From: Obelidium mucronatum
Taxonomy: Eukaryota > Chytridiomycota > Chytridiomycetes > Chytridiales > Chytriomycetaceae
Length of the DNA: 11,680 nucleotides
Direction: 5' to 3'
Assembly: GCA_025765595.1 (NCBI GenBank)
Contig: JAIVFH010000641.1
Span: 1 to 11,680, forward strand
Of this stretch, positions 1 through 8,213 are shown piece by piece. Position numbers and translations under genes: made by a program. Each line of letters opens with the position of its first letter. Within the stretch, counting starts at the first letter, position 1. Below the pieces are notes generated by a model. It saw only the letters and a list, made by a program, of their open reading frames with translations. It was not told where the DNA came from and did no database searches.

Positions 1-1
1 G

Positions 2-603
2 GGTTCTCGCTCATCAAGCCAGACCAGCAGCGGTCAAACTCAATTCATCCAGCTCTGTCTCAGTTACTGCTCGTCATCTGCACTGCAAAACTTGACAAAG
101 TCGTCAGACTCCAGTCAAGACACTCCTCGCGCACCCGTTCGGAGCATTGGACGCTCCTCCCAGCAGCTCCCAATGCAGCAAACCCGTCGTCGAACATCCG
201 AGTCTTCGATGAGTCTTCGTGAAGAGTCATCTTTTTTGAGTGAAACTGCCGCTCGAATTCAATCCGATAGGTCTTTGACCCCGCGTAAAAACAATCCACT
301 TCCGCCGCAGCAACAGAAAATCACTCAGGTAGTTGGATCAATGCATGAGCGAGCTGAATCTGTAGGCTCCCGAGAGTTCAACAGAAACTCTATTCAACAC
401 CATCAACACCAAGACATTCATCACAGACAAAATTCACTTCCTGTAAAAAGAGCCGAAGCGTCTTTCTCGAGTCTGCTTCAAACAGCAGACAAGCTGAAAG
501 AATTGTCGCAGCGAGGTAGTGGGTTGTCTCTGCCAAGTGGTTCTCGTTCTGCGAACAGGCAGTCCCAACAACACCAAACACAACAACAAACACATCAACA
601 ACC

Positions 604-637
<34 letters not shown>

Positions 638-1363
638 CCACAACCACAACAACCACAACAACAACGACAACCACAACAACGACAACCACAACAACCACAA
701 CCACAACAACAACGACAACCACAACCACAACCACAACAAAGAAGAGTTCAAACCACCACGGACCCAATACCTCATGCCCCTCCAATGGCTGACTTTTCAA
801 AGAGTGAAATGTTTTCAGTCGACTTTGATGACTCCATCTTGGAAGTTGTCAGCAATTTCCCTGTTCGTTCCCACAAAGACGAAATCGAGCCGTCTTTTGT
901 TATTGGAAGTCAAGTTTCTTCAAAACCTGGTCCTTCTTCGGCGCCAACAGTCGAATGTTACATTGAAGACGACTCATCAATTATGGAGAAAAGTAGCGAA
1001 AGTCACAGTCAGATGAGCGAAAACTTTGAAACAGCTGGAGAGGAAAGTTTGGTTTTTGAGTATAACGTACCTGTACCTGTACGTCACACAACGGCAACGT
1101 CAAGTAGTGCATCGGTCTCGCGCAAGTTTTTAACACCATCAAAGTCGAAAAGAAACAAACAACTACCTTCTGCACCAACTTTGGCCAACACCGCTTCGAG
1201 TTCGACGGTGAATGGAAGTCCATCAAGAGGTATTGGTTGGGGAAGGCCACTTGCTGGATATCAAATGTCCTTGACACCAGTTACCGCAGAATCTTTTGCT
1301 GAAGGATTGAGACTAACACCACGACGAAAGTCCGGTCCTCGTCCTTTACCTGAGTTCAAATGA
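2..1363 (+). CDS. Gln-rich low-complexity protein, 5' partial
   Basis: The reading frame is open from base 2 to a TGA at 1361-1363, about 453 residues, with no ATG near the left edge, so this is the C-terminal part of a longer protein or a last exon. I do not recognise the family. The N-terminal 180 residues are rich in Ser, Arg and Gln. Residues about 187-246 are a Gln tract interrupted by Pro, Arg, His and Thr. Residues about 250-330 are acidic, and the C-terminus is basic and Ser/Thr/Pro-rich. Four full CDK-type sites (S/T-P-x-K/R) are visible near residues 93, 378, 406 and 439. No transmembrane segment or catalytic motif is seen; the whole looks intrinsically disordered, as in a scaffold or regulator (inference). 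The first 90 bases are also open in frame 1, so the frame there is less certain. It converges on the next gene with 79 bp between stop codons. Confidence 0.72.
560..739 (+). repeat. CAA-based glutamine tract (CAA/CCA/CGA)
   Basis: Sixty codons made mostly of CAA, interspersed with CCA (Pro), CGA (Arg), ACA (Thr) and CAC/CAT (His). The right half shows a longer-period pattern in which CAACCACAACAACAACGA-like units recur, suggesting expansion by unequal exchange or slippage. Long open frames in other frames and on the opposite strand (poly-Val, Leu/Trp, Asn/His) are by-products of this composition. Confidence 0.9.
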
Positions 1364-1442
1364 TGACGTAATTATTTTTTATTTTAACCCGCGATTATTA
1401 TACAACATCAATAAAAAATAAGTGTATTGAATTCAAGTTTAT
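1364..1442. terminator. Shared 3' intergenic region with poly(A) signals for both strands
   Basis: This AT-rich gap of 79 bp separates two converging genes. On the + strand AATAAA occurs at 1410-1415, 47 bases past the upstream gene's stop. On the minus strand AATAAA lies at 1443-1438, its first bases overlapping the TGA stop of the minus gene, and further AATAAA-like A/T runs lie at about 1374-1385. The two 3' untranslated regions must therefore overlap if either transcript uses the distal signal. Confidence 0.5.
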
Positions 1443-2815
1443 TCAAACCAATACAAAACCATCATCATCATTACAGTCGTACTCCATGGGTAACACCCCA
1501 TCCAATAACAAGGCAGGTTCCTCCTCCCCTCCACTCCCACGAACTTCCCCAACAGCAACCGTGTATTCTTCATTAGCTTGCAAACAAGGAGACATCAAAT
1601 CTATATTATCCAACTCGCATCGATTACTACTAATATGACTAGTAGTACTTGCTACACTGAGTCGCCGATGCTGCTGTTGTTGCTGTTGTGAACTTCTGAC
1701 AGCCTCCATCTCCCGTTTCAAGTCATCCAAGACAATGGAAGCAGCCAAATCTTGTTCCGCAAATATATTGTCTGCATTCAATGAATAAACTATCGATTGC
1801 TGTTCATCATCGGCGTGCATTGGTGACTCATTCACTGGCACAACAGCAGGCAATTCATGTGAAAGTAGCGCACCGCCGCCGCCGTCGCCACTTTCTTGGC
1901 ATGAGTTTTCGATAGCATGACACGCAAATTCGTCTTTAAAAAAAAAGTCACCGCAAAGTTAAAGTTTAAAAAAAAGAAAAAATTATTATTACCTTGATAA
2001 TCATCACTCCTCCACATCATCCCCTCCAAAAACAAAGTCTCCTCCTGCTCTTCCAACCCATATCTCCTCCTCCTCCATAAAAACCCATCATTATGATGAT
2101 TATTCTGAAACAATGACGCATCCGCTTCCTGGAAAGCTACTTTCGCAAGAACACTGCCAAGACCCCATAGAAATTGAGAGATTGCTTTTCCAGCGATATC
2201 GACACTTGATTCAAGTAGGGAGGTTGAGGGTTTTGTTGTTATTGTTGATGGTGGCGTCGCTGAAATGGTGGCACCACCAGGAAAATCTCCTTGTTTGTCG
2301 GTGGTGGTGCACAATCGTTCCATCACGGAACCGTCATGTCGTTCTTGTAAACATATATCCTTTTGTTCGAGAATAGAGACGCCTCCTTCTTGTTGGGCTG
2401 CTGCAGCCGGATATTGGAGGAGTCGCTTTGAGGTTGATTCTGACGTCGACGACGGCGTTGTTGACAGGAAGCTGAAAGCTGCCAAGGCAGAAGAAGCAGA
2501 GGTTCGCCCAAATAGAGGTAATGGAACGAATCGCAAGAGTACATGTGCGATATAAGCTTCCATCAAGATGTTGTCTAAGAGAGTTTGTGAGATAAGATTT
2601 CAGTTATAGGCTACAGCTCCCAACTGGCTGCACTTACGGTGATCCAGTGAAGACGGGAACGGCGGCGGGGAGTTCAATGATCCCTGATTGGTTCTAGACA
2701 CAGTCGCTATATCTTGCGGATGTGGGAGGTAGTACCCCTTCAGACATGAAAGCTTGTTTTCTGGGGCGAAGTTTCTCCAAGAGCCTGCCTTCAGCTCAAC
2801 GCAAATAGGATCCAT
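1443..2815 (-). CDS. Unrecognised 416-residue protein, three exons
   Basis: Exon model: 2815-2638, 2574-1993 and 1933-1443. Both introns have good signals: GTAAGT to CTCTCTTAG (63 nt) and GTAATA to TTTAAAG (59 nt). The exons sum to 1251 nt and stay in frame, giving 416 residues. The ATG at 2815 is preceded by an in-frame TAG, which supports it as the start. I do not recognise the family. The protein has a short Pro/Ser-rich N-terminus and a moderately hydrophobic stretch at residues about 63-85. An amphipathic segment containing VDIAGKAISQFLWGLGSVLA lies in the middle, followed by an Arg-rich patch (WRRRRYG). The C-terminal third holds a six-Gln run, an RRLSVAS phosphosite-like motif and an acidic tail ending DCNDDDGFVLV. 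Much of it looks disordered. It is tandem to CUL4 on the same strand, 188 bp from the CUL4 stop. The function is unknown. Confidence 0.66.
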
Positions 2816-3003
2816 GACTGTGACGAAAAAGTCTCTTTCTTGCTAGCTGTCAAGTCAAAACAGGTCAAGCAGAATGGAGAAAATTCTGAGGAATTATGAA
2901 ATTTCATGTTTATTGGGAGGGTGGCACAGAAATTTTTCTTGGGATTGCGCAATTTTTTTTTCGTAATTTTATTTATATGTATCAGCGGGAGGTTTTTTTT
3001 TTT
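2816..3003 (-). terminator. CUL4 3' UTR and upstream region of the next gene
   Basis: A 188-bp AT-rich gap between two minus-strand genes. It carries minus-strand AATAAA at 2973-2968, about 31 bases past the CUL4 stop, and a second AATAAA near 2912-2907, both candidate poly(A) signals. The minus strand just before the ATG at 2815 reads TTTTTCGTCACAG, which resembles a 3' splice site and could end a 5' UTR intron. Confidence 0.4.
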
Positions 3004-5823
3004 TCAAGCAAGGTAAATATATGTTGTCGAATCGCTCTTTTCACGTTCAAGATATTCACGATCAATAAGCGACTCAATTCGCTTCTTTAAGTCTTGGGCC
3101 TGAAAGAGATAAAAAAAAATCAGCAAATGGGAATCAAATACAAAAGAACAATCGATTTTCGTGCAAGTAACCTTGATTGGAAACTTCAACTGCTCAAACA
3201 GCTCCGCAATCAGCAACGTATGCGTCAACTTTTTCCGTGTCTTCATGATCCGAACAATAGCAGCATCCACTTGATACTGCCGATCCGCAAACACCTTCTC
3301 TGTCGTATCCTTGTTCTCTTCCACAGTTTCCTTCAACTGGATGCTATTGATTTTTATCCGAAACAATGGATTCTCAAAAGACTCGTTGAACTCAAATGAA
3401 TCAGTTGGCAAGACATCACGGCCTTTTGGGATTTTGTTGATTACTCTGGTTTTCCCACATGCAAGTGATTGCAGCGTTCTGTCGAGTTCTTTTGCCTCCA
3501 TGTTGGTTAATTGGGCAATCTCCTTGTATGTCAGTGTTGAACTCTCGTTGAACAACAATAGAATGACGGCTTGGAAGAGAGAGACTGATAATTCCTTCGT
3601 TGCCTGTTTACTTGACTCCGTAAGAACATATTCATGAAACCTTATTGATTCCCAAACCTTCTTGAATGTTGCCTTTAAAACGCAGTGACCAAGTTGATTC
3701 TGCCAGGTCAGCCGCCTTCCACTGTGTTTGCTCATGTAAAATTCTTTAAAGATATCTTGACACCGTTCCAGCTGAAACATTAAGGTTAATTGACTTGTAT
3801 TGTGGGCGCAGCTACATTACCTCTGCTGGAATTGTTAGTGGGGCCATTGGATAAGTGGGCCACATTCCCGCTGTTAAAAAGTTCACGTAGACGTCTATGG
3901 ATCCAATCTGATCCCTCAAGCGCTTGGACTACACGCGAAAATCAGAAGACCTGATAACTAAAAAAATGAATAATACCTGTCTAAATGACGAAACAATATC
4001 CTTGGACGTTTCGATATCCTTAAACATACTCTCCAACTTGGAGGTGAAACCGGCTCCACATTCCACCTTGAGTTTCGTCAACATACTTTTTTCCGAATCC
4101 ACGCTTGAACTCTTTCCAAGTAATAGTCGCTTTGCTAAATCCTTCTTGTAGAAAGCTTCAAACACATCTTTGCCTAAATCAATCGCGAAGAAAAATGAAC
4201 ACGAGCTCGAATGAAAGTACATAGAAGAAAAAAGGAGCTTACCGTGAATAAACCGAAACAGCGCTAAACACTGATCCAGGACTTCTTCGGTTTCATCTTC
4301 GCTTGACCCCTTTCCCGACCTCATTAAAGCGTCAATATGTTTGGCAATCAATTCTGCGGGCTTATTGTGTCGCTTGTTGATGAATTTCTCAAATGATTCT
4401 CGAATGGCCTGAACAAACTCCTTGTTTCCGCAAAACGATGACATTGACAAATTATCCATTTTCTTGCGGAATGATAGCAGATCAGGGACCATGGTTGGAT
4501 CTCTGGCCACATCGTTTACAATTGAAAGACCCACTTTCTAAAGTTGGACGTAACTTCAATATGTAGACGACAACAAAAAATGAAATAACTATCGAACATA
4601 CAACAACGTAATTGCCAAAGTACTTTCGCATTTCCTGCAACCCAAGAGGAACTCTGTTAAAAGTAGCGTACATTCTGCCCAAGTCGTCTGTTTGGTTATC
4701 TTGAATCAAGTTATCAAATCCTATAACAACGCCAGTGAGTTTCATGATTGAACAAGTCCGTTCAAATATATACCTCTCTGAAGCAGAATTGATACATGTT
4801 TTTCAACCAATACACTTTCTGCTATGGAAATAATGCCTTTTCTTGTTGCAGTGCTCAGGTATCCAGATCCCCCATTACTCACGCCACCACATCTCACTTG
4901 TTCCTCTTCAATTCTTTTTTCGACATGCTTCAAATACAATCCAACAGCGACTCCACTTAGACTTCCATCTTCAATGTCGTTTATCCACCTAGTGCCCTCA
5001 GATACATAGAAGGATTCGCTGGTGGCCAAGAATCGCGATTCAAATACAGTCATATAAATTCCGAGATCAAGAAACATTTGAATAATAGACTTGAGCAAAT
5101 CTATGGGGACTTGTTGGCCATTTCTAAATATCAAGGCGCGTCAGTTCTAGAGAAGTGCATGAACAGACAATACCAACCGTTCAGCATCGATAGTCTGCAG
5201 AACTGCATCAACAGTTCTGGTTTTGAAGCGGGCGCCATCGTTTTCGATTCCGTTCACGCACTCTCCGAGTAGCCGCGCTCGAAACAGGTCGAGACCCATG
5301 TCCCAGATAGACTTTACGTTTGGCGTCTGCATGACGTAGACGCGGTCCAGATACAGGAAGATGCTCCGCAAGCTGAGCTAGAGCGGGCGGATGAGTGGGC
5401 ATGAAGCAGAACAGTAAACACCAACCAGGGCGCGGCAGTGGTCAGCCCAGGCGGCGGCCAGCGCGCGCAGGTCCGTTTCTGGGGCGGCGTGCAGCGCGGC
5501 AAAGCGCGCGTCGAGGCTCTTTGCGGCGGCGGCGGCGAGCAGCGCGTAGACTTCGGCGGCGGCGCCGTGGGCGCACAGCTGCTCGCACGCGCGGAACAGC
5601 TGCTCCAGCGACGCGCCGACGCCCGCGCGCCCAAACACGGCGGCCGCCGCGGCGCCCAGCTGCGCGAGCGCGTCCGCCGCAAACCCCGCGGGCACGGCCG
5701 GCCGCACTGCAGGCGGGTTAGCGGCCCGGACAAACAAACAAACAAACAAACACGCACGCACCCTTGAAGCCCTTGATCACGAGCTTCGGCGGCGCCGCGC
5801 CGGCGCTGGCAAACACCGGCCGC

Positions 5824-5868
<45 letters not shown>

Positions 5869-6012
5869 GCAATGTCGCGCATTCGCTTCGTGTCAAACGC
5901 CGCAAGCGTCGGCTGCGTGAGTTTGCGCTTGTTTGGTCCGGCGGATGCGGATTGGCTGTCTGCTGTGCTGTTAGCCCTCAGCTTCTGCTTCTCCAAAGTC
6001 CCACTCACTCAT
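3004..6012 (-). CDS. CUL4: Cullin-4, scaffold of CRL4 (DDB1) ubiquitin ligase
   Basis: Twelve coding exons: 6012-6009, 5962-5762, 5706-5426, 5377-5178, 5123-4774, 4720-4602, 4537-4243, 4173-3977, 3928-3821, 3771-3658, 3603-3172, 3099-3004. They sum to 2397 nt, in frame, 798 residues (animal CUL4 is about 760-910). Cullins scaffold RING ubiquitin ligases; CUL4 binds DDB1 through its N-terminus and RBX1 through its C-terminus. Exon joins were placed by matching remembered CUL4: KLVIKGFK (residues 61-68), WADHCRAL before [51 protein letters not shown] and MWPTY. The neddylation site is [13 protein letters not shown], with acceptor Lys744 encoded at 3243-3241, followed by the winged-helix end and the typical Y-x-Y-x-A tail. 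The N-terminal tail holds KRK, a candidate nuclear localisation signal, and 13 Gln. Helices of the first cullin repeat are unusually Ala-rich. Start choice is discussed in the findings; Met29 is an alternative. Confidence 0.95.
3604..3657 (-). other. CUL4 intron of 54 nt, in frame and without stop codons
   Basis: On the minus strand the segment begins GTTTGG and ends AAACAG. Removing it joins FKK to [11 protein letters not shown], which matches the spacing of animal CUL4 (FKEGKKELQVSLFQ) exactly. Retaining it would insert 18 residues starting VWESIR with no frame change. I treat it as an intron because of the alignment and splice dinucleotides; a translated insertion cannot be excluded from sequence alone. 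Confidence 0.7.
5731..5750 (+). repeat. (CAAA/ACAA)n tetranucleotide microsatellite in CUL4 intron
   Basis: About five copies of ACAA/CAAA, followed by CACGCACGCAC, lie inside the 55-nt CUL4 intron at 5707-5761. Read on the minus strand this is GTTTGTTTG after the GTGCGT donor. The same intron has a classical CTAAC branch-site sequence shortly before CTGCAG. Confidence 0.7.
5826..5864 (-). repeat. Pure (CAG)13 polyglutamine tract in CUL4
   Basis: Thirteen uninterrupted CTG triplets on the + strand read as thirteen CAG codons on the minus strand, giving Gln35-Gln47 of CUL4. It lies in the disordered N-terminal tail between a KRMRDIAE segment and the conserved KLVIKGFK strand. An uninterrupted run of one codon is expected to be length-variable between isolates. 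Confidence 0.95.
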
Positions 6013-6128
6013 TCCGTATTACAAATAAAATTAAATACAATAAATTAAACACTACAGTACATACATAACTTTAATACTCTAGAACTTCTACTTCACGCTA
6101 AAAAAAACAAAACTAGAAAACTAAATAA

Positions 6129-6608
6129 TTATGACGATGCCCGTACGTTTCCATACTTGCGAGGTCCTTTTTTGGCAACAACATACGGCCCGCTTGGAAG
6201 GACGAAACCGCCAATCGACCGATTCCCGTCCTTGTCCACAAGAACATAGTCACTGGTGCTTCTGGACCGTTGGTGATGCACTCGCAGCTTCTTTGGTTGA
6301 CTTTTCGATTGCTCGGTCGGTGAAATCGCAGGGGGGATGCAATGACTGGGCGGCGGCCAGGACCAACCAGGCGCCGAATTTGTAACCATTTCGGTAGTTG
6401 GAAAGGTGTTTGTGGTCAGAGGAGAGACGGGCTCTTGTTGCTTTTGGGTGTTTAACTGACTGGTTTGTGTAAACGAGATAGCAGCAATTGCCCGATCACC
6501 CGCCAACGATAACGGAAGAGCCCTTGTCAAGATATCGTCCTCTTGTGATAGATTGACGGCTTTCGAAAGTAGTTCATTGATGCATAGAGTAGCAGGTACG
6601 TTGAGCAT
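6129..6608 (-). CDS. Unrecognised 159-residue protein
   Basis: A single open frame from ATG at 6608 to TAA at 6131-6129. The frame stays open upstream to a TAA near 6704 but contains no earlier ATG. The minus strand between about 6662 and 6608 has a T-rich tract but no AG before the ATG, so I see no splice acceptor that would add an upstream exon. The first 50 residues look folded and helical (LNVPATLCINELLSKAVNLS, then LPLSLAGDRAIAAIS). The middle is Ser/Thr/Pro/Gln-rich and probably disordered. The C-terminus is basic, with RSRSTSD resembling a 14-3-3 or basophilic-kinase site, then VLVDKDGNRSIGGFVLPSGP and KKGPRKYG, a compact motif that looks conserved. I do not recognise the family. It lies 116 bp upstream of the CUL4 start on the same strand. 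Confidence 0.58.
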   Translation of the reverse strand: MLNVPATLCINELLSKAVNLSQEDDILTRALPLSLAGDRAIAAISFTQTSQLNTQKQQEPVSPLTTNTFPTTEMVTNSAPGWSWPPPSHCIPPAISPTEQSKSQPKKLRVHHQRSRSTSDYVLVDKDGNRSIGGFVLPSGPYVVAKKGPRKYGNVRASS

Positions 6609-6823
6609 ATCAAGTGCGGGTGGTGTTAAGACGACGAAATTTTCAGAAGAATTAAATGAAAAAAAAAAAAGCGGCAGCCGTGGGGCTTGTGTGCGTACTG
6701 CTTATCAATTATGCTCACATCAAAATTTATCAGCAAAAAGTGTTTGGCTCGTGCATACTCTATATTTTGTTGTTTCTGACTTTTAATCTCTATCATTTTA
6801 TTGTTTCTTGTATTTAATCTCTA

Positions 6824-7834
6824 TCAAACAGTTTCACCTTTCACCAGAGGCTCCCTCAAAGGAAGCCAGGGAACCAACATTGAAACTTTCGACTGGTAGA
6901 CTTTATAAAGAGGATACTTTTGCGCTGTAATATATTCGGTGAATGGAGCACTTCCAAAAAACAGCAGCGTTAGCAAGAAAGCACCAACAAAGGCTTCGAC
7001 ATTGAATTGACCATTGGCACCCACTGAGAACAGATAGATGGCCCACCATTGGCTTCAAAAGCAAAGATTTAACATTAATTCAAGAAAATAACATGTATAG
7101 AGTTAGACAGTACCTGAACTCTGCAAACAAGTTGGGATGCCTCGAATACGCAAACAAACCAGTTGTCAGAAATCCAACATTATACGGAGCAGGCAGCTCC
7201 TCAAGCTTTTTCCCACTCTTGATCATTGCCCACTTTGTCTCCTGAAAGATCCACTGCTGCTGGTCCGCCACTGTTTCTAACGCAACAACGAAACAAACAG
7301 AATCACTGCAACACTATCCCACACACCCCAGTGACCATCCACCCCACCAGATACCGCCAAAACATCAAACCCAGTTTTCGCAGGCAATGTAATCAAATAA
7401 AGCAGCAAGGAGATAAAAAAGAAGGAAAACAAGTGCCACAAAACTGGGGAAGTGATTATAGTTCTCAAGAACGGCCATCGATAGTCCTCATCTTTCCAAT
7501 TGTATCCACCCTTTCTCCAAAAATTGTACGTCAGGCGTGCTCCCCATACAAGAGCCAATATGGACATGACAATGAGTCGAGCATTTGGCTCATATCCACG
7601 CAAAGAAGCAACCACGGCGTAGTTTGCTATAAATACAGCGGGAGTGATTGACCAGAGTCTGTCAACTTGCGAGTAATTTCCAGTGATTGTGCCGACAATG
7701 AAAGTTCCCAGTACAAAGACGGTCAACATCCAAAAGTTTGAAACTGCAGGATGCATTTCAGCATAACTGTGAGCATGAATCGTTTCTGTTGCATTCGCAA
7801 GCAATACAAGGATTGATGCCGGAGACTCTGTCAT
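6824..7834 (-). pseudogene. DUF1295 / steroid 5-alpha-reductase-like protein, copy A, frameshifted
   Basis: A paralogue of the intact copy B just upstream on the same strand. ATG at 7834 (MTESPASIL), exon 7834-7114, intron 7113-7053 (GTACTG to TTGAAG, 61 nt), last exon 7052-6824 ending GETV-TGA. Family landmarks include DRLWSITPAV, WGARLTYNFWRKGGYNW, DEDYRWPFLR, ETVADQQQWIFQ, FAYSRHPNLFAE and SMLVPWLPL. Between LFVSLL and LETVAD, near 7280-7290, the frame breaks. The summed exons are 950 nt, one base short of a multiple of three, and one extra base would restore alignment with copy B over the whole length. No GT-AG intron fits the break without removing the conserved membrane segment. The protein also lacks four residues where copy B has WYQHV, and reads FAE where copy B has FGE. 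I call it a probable recent pseudogene; a base-calling error could explain the frameshift but not the other two differences. Confidence 0.62.
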
Positions 7835-7916
7835 TTTAAAGTTGTTATTTTCCAAGCGGCTTGTGTGTGCTGCTTTCACAAATCAAAACAAAAAATAAAA
7901 CAACTTTAATTTTCTT

Positions 7917-8171
7917 TCAGGTTTTCTTGGGGCCTGCCAAAGGGGTGCGTAAAGGAATCCATGGAACAAGCATCGAAACTTTACGTTGGTAGTCACGGTA
8001 AACTGGATACTTTGATACTGTGATCCATTCAGTGAATCTCGTGCTTCCTTGGAACAAGAGCGAAAGCAAAACTGTTCCCACAATACTTTCTGCATTGAAC
8101 CAATTGCCGTCAGCACTTACTGAGAATAAGTAAAGCGACCACCATAGACTGTGTGGTTTCAGAGTTGTTTG

Positions 8172-8213
<42 letters not shown>

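Noticed and set aside
560..739. CRISPR-like regular repeat
   Set aside because: There are no unique spacers; the units are codon-sized and in frame with a coding region of a eukaryote.
390..800. Long minus-strand open frames over the Gln tract (poly-Val and Leu/Trp-rich) and the + strand Asn/His-rich frame at 519-1016
   Set aside because: They are frame shadows of the CAA-rich repeat; they have no domain and the sense frame extends far beyond on both sides.
2113..2555. + strand open frames opposite the unrecognised three-exon gene
   Set aside because: The minus strand has a consistent three-exon model with good splice signals; these frames show only antisense composition.
5395..5767. Arg/Gly-rich + strand open frames in the GC-rich block
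   Set aside because: High GC suppresses stop codons; the minus strand encodes CUL4 helices in correct order and phase.
6662..6701. Upstream exon extension of the 159-residue protein through the T-rich tract
   Set aside because: The frame is open but contains no ATG, and no AG acceptor lies between the T-run and the ATG at 6608.
7264..7345. A 59-nt intron (GTCACT to GTTAG) that would remove the frameshift in DUF1295 copy A
   Set aside because: It would delete the membrane segment HWGVWDSVAVILFV, which aligns with copy B; the frameshift is the simpler reading.
7226..7651. + strand 141-codon open frame opposite DUF1295 copy A
   Set aside because: It is antisense to conserved membrane segments of the DUF1295 protein and has no recognisable motif.
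8177..8211. Poly(A) tail of a retroposed sequence
   Set aside because: The run lies inside an intron, antisense to the gene, with no adjacent element or target-site duplication visible.
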